The notes: generated from the letters alone by a model not told the origin. DNA of 64,000 nt from Bradyrhizobium sp. CSA112 (GCF_029051645.1 NZ_JAACFS010000007.1:124001-188000); one strand, 5' to 3'; shown: positions 26,969 to 37,064, counted from the stretch's first letter. Numbers and translations: made by a program.

Positions 26969-28413
26969 TGACAACATTGACACCTTCTGAACCGTCCTTG
27001 CCGCAACCGGTGGCCGGGACCGCCGGCGCGGCTGCCAGCCGGAAAGAAAGCGAAGCGGCGAAGGTCGGACAGAGGGCAATGCTCGACGGCCCGGTGCTGC
27101 CGACGCTCCTGAAGCTCGCTCTGCCGACCGTAGTCGTCCTGGTCGTGCAAACACTTGTCGGCGTGGCGGAGACCTATTTCGTCAGCTTCCTCGGTACGGA
27201 AGCCCTGGCGGGCGTCACGCTGGTGTTTCCCGTCTTCATGCTGATGCAGATGATGTCCAATGGCGGCATCGGCGGCGGCGTCGCATCGTCAATTGCGCGT
27301 GCGATGGGCGCCGGCAAAGTGGCCGAAGCCGAGGCACTCGTACTGAACGCACTCGTTCTCGCCATTGCTTTCGGAATCATCTTTGCAGGCGCAGAATGGC
27401 TGGCCGGCGAGGTCGTCTATCGGTCGCTTGGCGGTCAAGCGGGGACTCTCGATGCGGCGCTCGGATACGGCCACGTCATTTTCTCCGGGGCGGTTTTCGT
27501 CTGGATCGTCAGCCTTCTGGCGGCGGCCCTTCGCGGTGCCGGCAACACCGTTGTGCCGGCGGTCGTTATTCTGCTGGGCGTTTTCGTGCTTCTGCCACTT
27601 TCACCGGCGCTGATTTTCGGTTGGGGTCCTTTTCCCCGGCTCGGCGTGGCGGGAGCGGGCGTCGCCATCGTCGTCTACTATCTCGTCGCGTCGATCGTGC
27701 TGATCGTCTACCTGCGCTCCGCGCGCGCCACGTTGCGCCTGCCGTTCGACGCAAGGCTCATCAAGTGGCGGCTGCTCGCTGATATTCTTCATGTCGGCGG
27801 ATTGTCAGCCATCGGCACCATCCAGGCCAACTTGACTGTCGTTTTGATCACTGGCGCGGTCGGGCTGTTCGGCGCCGACGCCATCGCAGGATACGGGATG
27901 GCGTCCCGACTCGATTACATCCAGATCCCGCTCCTGTTTGCGTTTGGCAGCGCGGCGCTTACGATGGTTGGCGTGAATATCGGGGCCGGTCAGGTCAAAC
28001 GCGCAGAACGCATCGCGTGGATCGCTGCGTTCTTCGCTGCCGGCGTTACCGAATTGCTCGGACTTTTTGTAACGGCGTTTCCCCAGGCATGGTTGATGCT
28101 GTTCAGCACCGAGCCCGAGGTTCTTGCGGCCGGCTCGATCTATTTCCGGACGGTGGCGCCTTTCTACGGCGTAGCCGGTCTCGGGATGCTGCTGTATTTC
28201 GCCGGTCAGGGCGCCGGCCGCGTGATGTGGCCGGTTGCTGGCGGAACCATCCGGCTGTTGATTGCGGCCGGGATCGGTTGGTTCGTTGTTGCCGGTCTTG
28301 GCGGAGGATTGCAGCAGCTATTCATCGCGGTTGCCGCGGGCTCGATCGTATCAGGTGCAATTGTCGCAGGTGCACTTTGGCTCCGTGGCTGGGGCCGTCC
28401 GGTCAGATCTTGA
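26968..28413 (+). CDS. MATE-family efflux transporter
   Basis: 481 residues from the ATG that overlaps the hydrolase stop. Twelve hydrophobic segments in two homologous halves; LKLALPTVVVLVVQTLVGVAE in the first segment region and MASRLDYIQIPLLFAFGSA in the second half are typical of NorM/DinF-type drug:cation antiporters. Co-expression with the hydrolase under TetR control suggests a detoxification pair: hydrolysis of a compound and export of it or its product. The compound is unknown. Confidence 0.92.
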   Translation: MTTLTPSEPSLPQPVAGTAGAAASRKESEAAKVGQRAMLDGPVLPTLLKLALPTVVVLVVQTLVGVAETYFVSFLGTEALAGVTLVFPVFMLMQMMSNGGIGGGVASSIARAMGAGKVAEAEALVLNALVLAIAFGIIFAGAEWLAGEVVYRSLGGQAGTLDAALGYGHVIFSGAVFVWIVSLLAAALRGAGNTVVPAVVILLGVFVLLPLSPALIFGWGPFPRLGVAGAGVAIVVYYLVASIVLIVYLRSARATLRLPFDARLIKWRLLADILHVGGLSAIGTIQANLTVVLITGAVGLFGADAIAGYGMASRLDYIQIPLLFAFGSAALTMVGVNIGAGQVKRAERIAWIAAFFAAGVTELLGLFVTAFPQAWLMLFSTEPEVLAAGSIYFRTVAPFYGVAGLGMLLYFAGQGAGRVMWPVAGGTIRLLIAAGIGWFVVAGLGGGLQQLFIAVAAGSIVSGAIVAGALWLRGWGRPVRS

Positions 28414-28480
28414 AATAAATCCGGCGCGAGAAAGTGCCGGGCCGGCAACGAACGCGATGGGAAGCGACGCGCCGGGAAAA

Positions 28481-29446
28481 TCAATGAAGCTTGTTTCTTC
28501 CCGCTTCCGATCTGGCTACTGGATCGCCGTTGCCTGACAAGACCTGGGCCGCGCCGCCGATGCCGCGTCGGAAGGCTTCATCAAATGTGACGCCGCGAAT
28601 TTGCCAACGATGCGTCCGGCCGCCCCAATCCATCTGCCACTGCGTGGCCCAGCCGAGCTCCCGATCATCCCAGACCAATCGCCCGACCACAACGACTTCG
28701 CCACTCTGCTCGGCCGCAACCGGCGCCAGCGCCGGGAAAGGCGCCGTCCTGAGCTCCGCGCCGCTGATGTTCGATTTCGCCAGCGCCGCCGTGCTGGGCA
28801 GCACGATGCCCATGCCACGCTTCTCCGCCGCGGCGAGCAGTGCGTCGCGTTGCAGGTCGGACTGGGTGCCATCCGATGTCACGATATAGTTCCTCGGGCC
28901 TTGTTCCATCTCGACAAAGGCCGCAAGGCGCGGACGATGTGCAAGCCAGGGCTTGAGGCCGAACGCCCTAAGAATGTCGTCGATCTTGCTTTCCTCAAAT
29001 TCCACCGTCAGATCATAGGGCCGGTCGCGGGTGCCCTGCTCGTCACGAACGGGCTTGCCTGCAAACTGATCGCGATAGCTGAATGACGTGACGAAACGCT
29101 TTGCCTGCGATTTATAGGCTGCCAATCGCCGGTCACCGGCGAGCTTCTGTGCGCCGGATACCTTGATGAGGACGTCCTCCAGACACGCGGCAAAGCCAAC
29201 GATGCGATTCGCCTCGCCCTGCCCCGTTACGGTGACCTTGGTACGATAGAGATCGCTGCCTGCGGCGGCCATGGTATCGGCGCACAGGGTCAGCACGGCT
29301 GCCACAAATATCCTGACGATCGCGCTGCCTGCGGCAGGGCATCTCGAGACAAGCCGACATCTCGCCACATCCAGATCAACCACGATCAATCCTCCGCGAC
29401 ACTGCTTTAGGGTGCTCTTCTTCGAACATTCATTCGTTTTTTCCAA
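28481..29446 (-). CDS. DUF2066 domain protein, secreted or membrane-anchored
   Basis: 321 residues at most; the start is uncertain because the first 38 residues are not conserved-looking and a hydrophobic segment (IVRIFVAAVLTLCADTMAAA) follows, which may be the true signal peptide. The DUF2066 hallmark is near the mature N-terminus: LYRTKVTVTGQGEANRIVG followed by CLEDVLIKVSGAQKL. Its function is unknown; in alphaproteobacteria it is often a lone gene. It converges with the MATE gene. Confidence 0.8.
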   Translation of the reverse strand: MEKTNECSKKSTLKQCRGGLIVVDLDVARCRLVSRCPAAGSAIVRIFVAAVLTLCADTMAAAGSDLYRTKVTVTGQGEANRIVGFAACLEDVLIKVSGAQKLAGDRRLAAYKSQAKRFVTSFSYRDQFAGKPVRDEQGTRDRPYDLTVEFEESKIDDILRAFGLKPWLAHRPRLAAFVEMEQGPRNYIVTSDGTQSDLQRDALLAAAEKRGMGIVLPSTAALAKSNISGAELRTAPFPALAPVAAEQSGEVVVVGRLVWDDRELGWATQWQMDWGGRTHRWQIRGVTFDEAFRRGIGGAAQVLSGNGDPVARSEAGRNKLH

Positions 29447-29631
29447 GACTGCCCCCTTCGCGGCGCAGCATTCAAAATGAGACTACCGGTCAAGTTGCGG
29501 CCAGTGAAGTTGCGCGCCCCGCCTCAGTGATCAGCTAGCTTTCGTCCGGCGGTCCCGGTCGCACAACCGGCTATCAACGGCGTGGCGATTTTGGAACGAC
29601 CTAAAAACTGGCGATACAAGGGAGGGGTTCG

Positions 29632-30882
29632 ATGTTGAGAAGCTGTGCGGTACTGGTCGCGCTAAGCAGCCTTTTGCTTTCTGGCGCCGCCATGGCTCAA
29701 GAGAAGATCAAGGTCGGCGTCACTGCGACACTCGAAGGCACCTATACGGTGCTCGGCGAGGACGGCATACGCGGCCATCAGACGGCGATCAATACGCTCG
29801 GCAAGAAGGTCGGCGACAAGGAACTCGAGTTCATCATCGCTTCGACGGATGCGACGCCCGACTCCGCCATTCGCGCCGTGCGCAAGCTGATCGAGCAGGA
29901 CAAGGTGCAGATCCTGCTCTCGCCGCTGTCCGGCGACGAAGGCATCGCGGTCAAGAACTTTGCCAAGACGCGGCCCGAGTTGACCTTCGTGAACGCCGCC
30001 TCGGGTGCACAGGAAACCACTTACGTCGACCCGGCGCCGAACTTCTTCCGCTTCAACATGGACGGCGCCCAGTGGCAGGTCGGGCTCGGCAAATATGCCT
30101 ATGAAACCAAGGGCTATCGAAAGATCGCAACCGTCGGCGAAGACTACTCATTCATCTACACGCAGGTGTTCGGGCTTGTGCTTGAGTTCTGCGGCGCCGG
30201 TGGACAGGTCACGAACCGGCAATGGGTGCCGCTTGGCACCAAGGACTTTGCGTCCGTCATTGCCGCCCTGCCCGACGATGTCGACGCGATCTATCTCGGC
30301 CTCGGCGGTGCGGACGCCGTCAATTTCCTGAACCAGTATCAGCAGGCCGGCGGCAAGGCGCATCTCATGGGCGGCTCGATCATGGTCGACCAGACCATCC
30401 TCTCCGCCAAGGGCAACGCCAAGAATGCGCTGCTCGGCACCATTGCCGCGAGCGGCCAGGCCGACACCTGGGAGGATCCGGGCTGGCAGAAGTTCGTGAA
30501 GGCCTATCAGGACGCCTTCCCCCCGAACAAGCGGTTCCCGAGCCCCTCGCTGCTCGCCACCAACTATTACGGCTCGACGATGGCGCTCATCCTCGCGCTG
30601 CGTCAGGTCAACGGCGATCTCAGCAACAACCAGGCAAAGCTCAAGGAAGCCCTCGCCAAGATTGAGCTCGACGCGCCCAACGGCAAGATCAAGCTCGACT
30701 CCAACCGCCAGGCCATCGGAACCAACTTCGTCACCGAGGTGGTGGATGACGGCAAGGGTGCATTGTTCAGCAAGGTCGTGAAGGTCATTCCCAACGTGAA
30801 CCAGACGCTGGGCTACGACCCGGCGGTGTTCTCCAAGATCGGCCTGCCGAGCCGAACGGTTCCGGAGTGCAAGAAGTACTGA
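29632..30882 (+). CDS. ABC transporter substrate-binding protein, branched-chain amino acid type
   Basis: 416 residues with GGGAGGGG before the ATG and a signal peptide (MLRSCAVLVALSSLLLSG, cleavage near AMAQE). The mature protein is a type I periplasmic binding fold (Peripla_BP_6): IKVGVTATLEGTYTVLGED, then LIEQDKVQILLSPLSGDEG and PNFFRFNMDG. In Bradyrhizobium-like genomes such proteins often bind aromatic or other carboxylates rather than amino acids. It is the first gene of the 22-kb rightward cluster, separated from the permeases by a strong hairpin and an AraC gene. Confidence 0.92.
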   Translation: MLRSCAVLVALSSLLLSGAAMAQEKIKVGVTATLEGTYTVLGEDGIRGHQTAINTLGKKVGDKELEFIIASTDATPDSAIRAVRKLIEQDKVQILLSPLSGDEGIAVKNFAKTRPELTFVNAASGAQETTYVDPAPNFFRFNMDGAQWQVGLGKYAYETKGYRKIATVGEDYSFIYTQVFGLVLEFCGAGGQVTNRQWVPLGTKDFASVIAALPDDVDAIYLGLGGADAVNFLNQYQQAGGKAHLMGGSIMVDQTILSAKGNAKNALLGTIAASGQADTWEDPGWQKFVKAYQDAFPPNKRFPSPSLLATNYYGSTMALILALRQVNGDLSNNQAKLKEALAKIELDAPNGKIKLDSNRQAIGTNFVTEVVDDGKGALFSKVVKVIPNVNQTLGYDPAVFSKIGLPSRTVPECKKY

Positions 30883-30900
30883 GTTCTTCGCATTTGCGAA

Positions 30901-30925
30901 CGGGTCCCGGTCACGCCGGGGCCCG
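30901..30925 (+). terminator. GC-rich hairpin after the binding-protein gene (terminator or attenuator)
   Basis: CGGGTCCCGG and CCGGGGCCCG form a 10-bp stem with one G-T pair and a 5-nt loop, starting 18 bases after the stop codon. No U tract follows, so partial read-through into the downstream cluster is plausible, which would give more binding protein than permease. Confidence 0.6.
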
Positions 30926-31009
30926 GGCAAACGCCATCCAAGCTTGCATTCTCTCCGCGGATGTTGAACGCTGGCGGAAAAGACAAGAACATCCCGCGGG
31001 AGGGAAGGC

Positions 31010-31834
31010 ATGAGCAAGGCTCTCGCCGTCTTCCACGGCCGGTTCGGTCGCGCGACGGTCTATCAGTTGAACCGCCCCTTCAACATGCACGCGCATCGCG
31101 AGGGGCATCTGATTTTTCATGTCGGTGGAACGCCGGCCCGCATTGATGTGTGCGATGAGCGATGGCTCCTCGCAGAAGACTCGATTGTTGCCGTCAACCC
31201 CTGGGAACCACACAATTTTGTTCCGACGGACGTAGAGAACGGCGCGATCTTCTTCGTCCTCTACGTCAACGCCGAATGGTTCGCCCCAGATGCGGCGCGG
31301 GCCCACGGCCTGCGGTTCGGCCGCACCTGTTTCAAGCGCACCGTCCCCCTCGACCGGCACATCAGGCGAACCGCCGCGCTGGTCTGCGGCGCGCCCTCCT
31401 TAAGCAGCCTCGATTGCGAACTGAGGCAGTTGATCGACGGTTGCTATGAAGAGAGCTGGCAGCGGCCCGAACCAGTCCAGGAGACGCGCACCGCCGCCGT
31501 CACCGACTTTCGCGTCCGCAAATCCATCAAGCTGATGTCCGAAAGCCCTGGCGCCGAGATCGAACTGGATTCGATCGCACGGGCCTCCGGGCTGTCGCGG
31601 CCCCACTTCTACAGGCTGTTCCGCACCCAGACCGGCGTCACGCCGAACCTTTATCTGAATACACTGATCATGGAACAGGCCTTGGACGCGCTGGTCGCGA
31701 CCGAAGTGCCGATCGCCGATATCGGCTTCGATCTCGGCTTCTCCTCCCAGAGCGGTTTCACGCGCTTCTTCGCAGCCAATGTCGGGATGGCGCCCACGGA
31801 ATACCGCCGCGCCGCCAAAGTCTTGCGACCCTGA
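31010..31834 (+). CDS. AraC-family transcriptional regulator
   Basis: 274 residues with GAGGGAAGG before the ATG. The N-terminal half is a cupin-like sensing domain (FNMHAHREGHLIFHVGG, then NPWEPHNF); the C-terminal 100 residues carry the two AraC helix-turn-helices (LDSIARASGLSRPHFYRLF and IADIGFDLGFSSQSGFTRFF). Lying between the binding protein and the permeases, it is the only regulator inside the 22-kb cluster and its likely activator. Confidence 0.92.
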   Translation: MSKALAVFHGRFGRATVYQLNRPFNMHAHREGHLIFHVGGTPARIDVCDERWLLAEDSIVAVNPWEPHNFVPTDVENGAIFFVLYVNAEWFAPDAARAHGLRFGRTCFKRTVPLDRHIRRTAALVCGAPSLSSLDCELRQLIDGCYEESWQRPEPVQETRTAAVTDFRVRKSIKLMSESPGAEIELDSIARASGLSRPHFYRLFRTQTGVTPNLYLNTLIMEQALDALVATEVPIADIGFDLGFSSQSGFTRFFAANVGMAPTEYRRAAKVLRP

Positions 31835-31941
31835 GCTTACCCGGCGCGAAAAGATACTGACAATCAAGTGCGCGGTTTGCGGCACCATTAGGATGGTCCG
31901 AAAACGCGAGCCGAAACGGCCGCGGCGTCTGGGAGGACGGT

Positions 31942-31968
31942 ATGGCGACGGCCGGGCTACTACCGTGA
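31942..31968 (+). other. Possible 8-codon leader ORF coupled to the LivH-type permease
   Basis: An ATG with a near-perfect ribosome binding site (GGGAGGACGG) opens a frame of eight codons that ends in a TGA overlapping the in-frame GTG proposed as permease start (GTGA). The arrangement is typical of translational coupling. It may be chance. Confidence 0.35.
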
Positions 31969-32975
31969 CAGGATTCATCGAACGCCATCCGGCATGGGCG
32001 CTGATCCTGCTGATCGCGATCGCGCTGCTGTTGTGGCTGATCCTTGCCGTCTGGCCGCCCGGACTCGAAGAGGCGATCGGCAGGAAGCGGGTCTTTCTCA
32101 ATGCCGTTTTCAACGGCATCACGCTCGGCAGCCTCTACTTCCTGGTGGCAAGCGGCTTCACCCTGATCTTCGGCCTGATGCGCAACGTCAATCTGGCGCA
32201 TGGCTCGCTCTATCTGTTCGGCGGCTATGTCGGTTACGCCATCAGTACCTGGACCGGCTCATGGGTGCTCGGCTTCATCATCGCGTTTATTGCGGTGGCG
32301 CTGGTCGGAATAGTCCTGCAAATCGTCGTCTTCCGCCGCATGGAGGGCGAGGATCTGCGCCAAACCATGGTGACGATCGGGCTGTCGATCGTGTTTGCGG
32401 ATCTGATGCTGTGGGTATTCGGCGGCGATTTCTATCAGATCCAGACCCCGAACTGGCTGGTCGGCCCGATCGAATTGCCGCTGGTCACCGCGGTCAGATC
32501 GTCGGGCGAGGCGGTCTATCTGCGGTATCCGCTGGTGCGGCTCGTGATCTTCGTCGCCGCCGTCGTGATCGGCATCGTGATGTGGCTGGCGCTCAATCGA
32601 ACCCGCGTCGGGATGATGGTGCGCGCCGGCGTCGATGACCGCGATATGCTCGCCGCCACCGGCGTGCCCATCCAGCTCGTCTTCGTTGCCGTGTTCGCGC
32701 TCGGCGCGGGGCTTGCCGGCATCGCGGGCGTGGTCGGCGGAACCTTTCAGTCGATCTCGCCCGGCGAAGATACCCGCTTCCTGCTGGCGTCCCTTGTCGT
32801 CGTCATTGTCGGCGGCATGGGGTCGATCCCGGGCGCGGCGCTGGGCGCCGTCATCATCGGCCTCGCCGAGCAGCTTGGCTCGGTCTACATCCCGACCTAC
32901 GCGATCGTGGTGACCTTCCTGATCATGGTGCTGGTGCTGGCTCTGCGGCCGCAGGGCCTGTTGGCGAGGCGCTGA
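31965..32975 (+). CDS. Branched-chain-type ABC transporter permease (LivH family)
   Basis: 336 residues from the GTG at 31965; an in-frame ATG at 31893 would add 24 mostly basic residues but lacks a ribosome binding site. About nine hydrophobic segments. LivH signatures are FNGITLGSLYFLVASGFTLI, FGLMRNVNLAHGSLYLFGGY and the EAA-like loop region GVPIQLVFVAVFALGAGLAG. The second permease starts one base after the stop. Confidence 0.92.
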   Translation: MTGFIERHPAWALILLIAIALLLWLILAVWPPGLEEAIGRKRVFLNAVFNGITLGSLYFLVASGFTLIFGLMRNVNLAHGSLYLFGGYVGYAISTWTGSWVLGFIIAFIAVALVGIVLQIVVFRRMEGEDLRQTMVTIGLSIVFADLMLWVFGGDFYQIQTPNWLVGPIELPLVTAVRSSGEAVYLRYPLVRLVIFVAAVVIGIVMWLALNRTRVGMMVRAGVDDRDMLAATGVPIQLVFVAVFALGAGLAGIAGVVGGTFQSISPGEDTRFLLASLVVVIVGGMGSIPGAALGAVIIGLAEQLGSVYIPTYAIVVTFLIMVLVLALRPQGLLARR

Positions 32976-32976
32976 C

Positions 32977-34059
32977 ATGTCGTTGGTCCAGGGCGCGCAT
33001 CAAGAGACCAGTCAGGCGGCAGGAGCGCGCGCTGTACTGCTGTCGTGGCCGGAATTCAACAAGCCGGCGGTCTGGCTGGTGGCAGTGATCCTTTTGATCA
33101 TGCCGTTCATCGCCAGCGGCTTCTTCCTGATCGAGATCTTCGCCACGACGCTGATCCTCGGAACCATCGCGCTCAGCCTGATGTTCCTGGCGGGCTATGG
33201 CGGCATGGTCAGCCTGATGCAGCTCACTATCGCCGGCTTCGCCGCCTATATGGTTGCGGTGTTCGGCATGAGCGCCAACACCAATATCAGCCTCGGCTGG
33301 CCGTGGTGGCTCGCAACGCCGATGGCGCTGGTGCTCGCGACCATCTTCGGCACGCTCGGCGGCACGCTCGCGGTGCGCACCGAGGGCATCTACACCATCA
33401 TGATCACGCTCGCGATCGGTGCGGCCTTCTACTATTTCACCAATCAGAACTGGCCGATCTTCGGCGGCCACACCGGCATCAACACCATCGCCACGCCGAA
33501 ATTCTGGGGCGTCGACTGGCGCTCCGACATCCCCTACTATTACGTCACGCTGGGTGTCGCGGCGTTCTGCTATTTCGCCGTTCAATATGTCTCGCGCGCG
33601 CCGTTCGGCCTCGCGCTGCAGGGCGTGCGGGACAATCCCCGCCGCATGGCGGCGCTCGGTTTCAATGTCAACGCGCACCGCGTGGCAGCCTACGCCTTCG
33701 CGTCCTTTATCGCCGCGCTCGGCGGCGTGCTGCAGGTCTGGAACTACCGGCAGATATCGCCCGGCTCGGTCAGCGTCGGAGCCTGCATCGATATCCTGAT
33801 TATCGCCGTGGTCGGCGGCATCACCCGACCCATTGGCCCCTTCATCGGCGCCTTCATCTTCGTCATCCTGCGCACCTTCGCGCTCGATTTGCTGGTCAAG
33901 TTCGGGCTCGACGGCAACCGCTTCCGGCTGCTGATCGGCCTCGGATTCCTCGCCATTGTGTTCTGGTCATCGGATGGCGTGATCGGGCTCTGGGAGCGCT
34001 GGCGACGTCGCACGGCCACTCCAGACAAACGCCCGGGCGGAGGCCACGGCCATGGATAG
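32977..34059 (+). CDS. Branched-chain-type ABC transporter permease (LivM family)
   Basis: 360 residues with roughly ten hydrophobic segments. LivM features: LSLMFLAGYGGMVSLMQLTI, AVRTEGIYTIMITLAIGAAF, and the cytoplasmic loop FGLALQGVRDNPRRMAALGF that contacts the ATPases. The C-terminal tail is His/Gly rich (GGGHGHG). The gene overlaps the following ATPase gene by eight bases. Confidence 0.93.
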   Translation: MSLVQGAHQETSQAAGARAVLLSWPEFNKPAVWLVAVILLIMPFIASGFFLIEIFATTLILGTIALSLMFLAGYGGMVSLMQLTIAGFAAYMVAVFGMSANTNISLGWPWWLATPMALVLATIFGTLGGTLAVRTEGIYTIMITLAIGAAFYYFTNQNWPIFGGHTGINTIATPKFWGVDWRSDIPYYYVTLGVAAFCYFAVQYVSRAPFGLALQGVRDNPRRMAALGFNVNAHRVAAYAFASFIAALGGVLQVWNYRQISPGSVSVGACIDILIIAVVGGITRPIGPFIGAFIFVILRTFALDLLVKFGLDGNRFRLLIGLGFLAIVFWSSDGVIGLWERWRRRTATPDKRPGGGHGHG

Positions 34060-34834
34060 CGCCGCACCACGCTTCTCGGCCGTCGGTGCCGGCGCCGCGC
34101 TGGAGCTGCGCGGTGTGACGCGGCTGTTCGGCGCGCTTGCGGCGCTGACCGACGTCACCATCACGGTTCGTCCGGGGGAGCGCCGCGCCGTGCTCGGCTC
34201 CAACGGCGCCGGCAAGACCACGCTGTTCAATTGCGTGACCGGCGACTTTCCGCCGTCGTCCGGCACGATCCGCTTCTTCGGCGAGGACATTACCCACTTC
34301 CCGCCTTACGAGCGTATCCGCCGCGGCCTGCGCCGCACCTACCAGATCTCGGCGCTGTTTCCCGGCCTCACCGTGAGAGACAACGTCTACCTCGCCTGCC
34401 GCGGCGTTTCCCGCGGACGATTTTCTCCGCTGCGTCCGGGCGCGAACGACGCTCTCATACATGCGACTGAGGCGCTGATCCAGGCGGTGCATCTGACGCC
34501 GGTCGGTGAGCAGCGGGTCGCTGAGCTCGCGCATGGCCAGCAGCGGCAGCTCGAGATCGCGCTCGCGCTCGCCGGCGCGCCGCGCTTCGTCTTGTTCGAC
34601 GAGCCGGCCGCAGGCCTCTCCCCCACCGAGCGGCGCGAGCTGATCGAGATCCTGACGTCGCTACCCGCCCACATCGGCTACATCATCATCGAGCACGACA
34701 TGGATGTCGCGCTCCGCGTCGTCGAAAGCGTCACGATGATGCACAATGGACGCGTCTTCAAGGAAGGCCTGCCGCACGAGATCGAAGCCGACCCCGAGGT
34801 CCAGGAACTTTATCTGGGGGCCGGCCATGAGTGA
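34052..34834 (+). CDS. Branched-chain-type ABC transporter ATP-binding protein (LivG family)
   Basis: 260 residues. Walker [14 protein letters not shown]-loop region [20 protein letters not shown], signature [16 protein letters not shown] (a permitted variant of LSGGQ) and Walker [14 protein letters not shown] followed by the switch region EHDMDVAL. The C-terminal extension (VQELYLG) is typical of LivG. The ATG of the next ATPase lies inside its stop region. Confidence 0.93.
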   Translation: MDSAAPRFSAVGAGAALELRGVTRLFGALAALTDVTITVRPGERRAVLGSNGAGKTTLFNCVTGDFPPSSGTIRFFGEDITHFPPYERIRRGLRRTYQISALFPGLTVRDNVYLACRGVSRGRFSPLRPGANDALIHATEALIQAVHLTPVGEQRVAELAHGQQRQLEIALALAGAPRFVLFDEPAAGLSPTERRELIEILTSLPAHIGYIIIEHDMDVALRVVESVTMMHNGRVFKEGLPHEIEADPEVQELYLGAGHE

Positions 34835-37064
34835 GATCCGCCGCTCCGCGCCTGCCCTCGAAGTCCGGGGCCTCGACGTCTATTACGGCCATTCGCATGC
34901 CTTGCAGGGCGTCGACCTGACGCTGGATTCAGGCGTGTTCTCGGTGGTCGGCCGTAACGGCATGGGCAAGACCACCCTGTGCAAGACCATCATGGGCTTG
35001 CTGCGGGCAAGCGGCGGTTCGGTTCGCGTTCGCGGCGAGGATATTACCCGTCTAAGCCCGGCGCGGATCGCGCAGGCAGGCGTCGGCTATGTTCCGCAAG
35101 GCAGACGACTGTGGCGCTCGCTCAGCGTTTCCGAACATTTGAGCCTGGCCGCCGGGATGCGGCGAGGCGCCTGGACCATCGATCGCATCTACGAGACGTT
35201 TCCCCGCCTTGCCGAACGCAAGGACCATGGCGGCGCTCAGCTCTCCGGCGGCGAACAGCAGATGCTGGCGATCTCGCGCGCGCTTCTGACCAATCCGCAT
35301 CTGCTCATCATGGACGAGCCGACCGAAGGGCTGGCGCCCGTCATCGTCGCCCAGGTCGAGGAAATGCTGGTGCGCCTCGGCGAGGACGGCGACATGTCGG
35401 TGCTCGTGATCGAGCAGAATATCGGCGTCGCCACTGCGATCTCCAAGAATGTCGCGATCATGGTCAACGGCCGTATCAATCGTATCATCGATTCCGCGCG
35501 CCTCGCGGCGGATCGGGAACTGCAACAACGTCTGCTGGGTGTTGGAGTAGTTGGAGTCCACGCCGAGCCGGAAGCAGATCTCGAAACTGCCGATGCAGGC
35601 GCCGAGGCTGAGGCGCGACCCGCGCCGCCGCGCGCGCCAAGTACGGCGCCGATCCGGATCTATATCTCCAATCCCACGCTGCCGACGCGCTGGTCGCAGC
35701 CGGCGCCCATTGCGCGCATCGAAGCCGCAGCGCGCACGCTTTCGACGGGCGTTGCGCGGATCGAAGACGCCGCCCGGCAAAAGCGCCAGGCCGGCGCTGT
35801 TCTACAAGGCGTGTCCGGACCGCCCGTCGTCCTCGTCGTCGGGACGCTCGATACCAAGGGCGAGGAGCTGCGTTTCATTCGCGACGTGATCGCCCGGCAC
35901 GGTCTGAGGACGCGCCTGGTCGACGTTTCCACCAGCGGCAAGCTCTCGACCTGCGACGTCTCCGCCCAGGAAATCGCGCTCAACCACGGGCGCGGCGGAT
36001 CCAGCGTGTTCGGATCCGACCGCGGTGCGTCGGTAACGGCGATGGCGGACGCCTTCGCCAACTGGCTGCGCCGTCAGGGCAATGTCGCAGGCATCATTTC
36101 GGCGGGCGGCTCCGGCGGCGCCTCGCTGGTCGCGCCAGCCATGCGCGCGCTTCCCGTCGGCGTGCCGAAACTCATCATCTCGTCGGTCGCATCAGGAGAT
36201 GTCGGCCCCTATGTGGGGCCTGCCGATATCACGATGATGTATTCGGTCACCGACGTGCAGGGGCTCAACGCGATCTCGCGCGCCGTGCTCGCCAATGGCG
36301 CCAACGCCATTGCCGGCATGGTGAAGGCGCGTCTCGACGATCGCGCCGGGTCCGAACGCAACGTGTCGGCCGATTTGCCCGCGGTCGGCATCACCATGTT
36401 CGGCGTGACGACACCTGCCGTGCAGAAGATCACGACTGATCTGCGCAGTGATTTCGAATGTCTCGTCTTCCACGCCACCGGCGTCGGCGGCCGCTCGATG
36501 GAAAAGCTGGTCGATTCCGGAATGCTGGCCGCCGTCATCGATCTCACGACGACGGAGGTCTGCGACCTCCTGATGGGCGGCGTATTCCCCGCCACCGAGG
36601 ACCGCTTCGGCGCGATTATCCGCAGCCGCCTGCCCTTCATCGGCTCTGTCGGCGCGCTCGACATGGTCAATTTCGGCGCCCCCGACACCATCCCCGAACG
36701 CTATCGTCAGCGCAAATTCCACGTTCACAATCCGCAGGTGACCTTGATGCGCACCACGCCGGAGGAGAACGAGCGCATCGGGCGCTGGATCGGCGAGAAA
36801 CTCAACCGGATGGACGGGCCGGTGCGCTTCTTTCTGCCGGAAGGCGGCGTCTCCGCGCTCGACGCGCCGGGTCAGCCGTTCTGGCATCCGGAGGCCGACG
36901 CGGCGCTGTTCACCGCGCTCGAACGCAGCGTGCGCCAGACCGGAAATCGCCAGCTCATCCGCATCAAGCGCCACATCAACGAACCCGAATTTGCATCCGC
37001 CATCGTCACCGCGCTCCGCCCCCTGGTCGGACGCCCGGGGACCCGTCGGAAAGTCGCGAGGTGA
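34827..37064 (+). CDS. Fusion: LivF-type ABC ATPase + Tm-1-like (UPF0261) ATP-binding domain
   Basis: 745 residues from the ATG overlapping the livG-type stop. Residues 1-235 are a complete LivF ATPase: Walker [11 protein letters not shown], signature [12 protein letters not shown], Walker [14 protein letters not shown]. Residues about 236-330 are an Ala/Pro/Arg-rich linker. Residues about 331-745 are a full UPF0261 / Tm-1-like domain starting [18 protein letters not shown], with [26 protein letters not shown] and [16 protein letters not shown]. LivF proteins are normally about 235-250 residues. UPF0261 proteins bind ATP and their role is unknown; the tomato homologue Tm-1 blocks tobamovirus replication. 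The fusion ties this domain to the transporter stoichiometrically. One uninterrupted frame, so it is not an assembly of two genes by read-through. Confidence 0.92.
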   Translation: MSEIRRSAPALEVRGLDVYYGHSHALQGVDLTLDSGVFSVVGRNGMGKTTLCKTIMGLLRASGGSVRVRGEDITRLSPARIAQAGVGYVPQGRRLWRSLSVSEHLSLAAGMRRGAWTIDRIYETFPRLAERKDHGGAQLSGGEQQMLAISRALLTNPHLLIMDEPTEGLAPVIVAQVEEMLVRLGEDGDMSVLVIEQNIGVATAISKNVAIMVNGRINRIIDSARLAADRELQQRLLGVGVVGVHAEPEADLETADAGAEAEARPAPPRAPSTAPIRIYISNPTLPTRWSQPAPIARIEAAARTLSTGVARIEDAARQKRQAGAVLQGVSGPPVVLVVGTLDTKGEELRFIRDVIARHGLRTRLVDVSTSGKLSTCDVSAQEIALNHGRGGSSVFGSDRGASVTAMADAFANWLRRQGNVAGIISAGGSGGASLVAPAMRALPVGVPKLIISSVASGDVGPYVGPADITMMYSVTDVQGLNAISRAVLANGANAIAGMVKARLDDRAGSERNVSADLPAVGITMFGVTTPAVQKITTDLRSDFECLVFHATGVGGRSMEKLVDSGMLAAVIDLTTTEVCDLLMGGVFPATEDRFGAIIRSRLPFIGSVGALDMVNFGAPDTIPERYRQRKFHVHNPQVTLMRTTPEENERIGRWIGEKLNRMDGPVRFFLPEGGVSALDAPGQPFWHPEADAALFTALERSVRQTGNRQLIRIKRHINEPEFASAIVTALRPLVGRPGTRRKVAR

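Noticed and set aside
25937..27154. 405-codon minus-strand open frame
   Set aside because: It is antisense to the epoxide hydrolase and the start of the MATE gene, with no recognisable motif.
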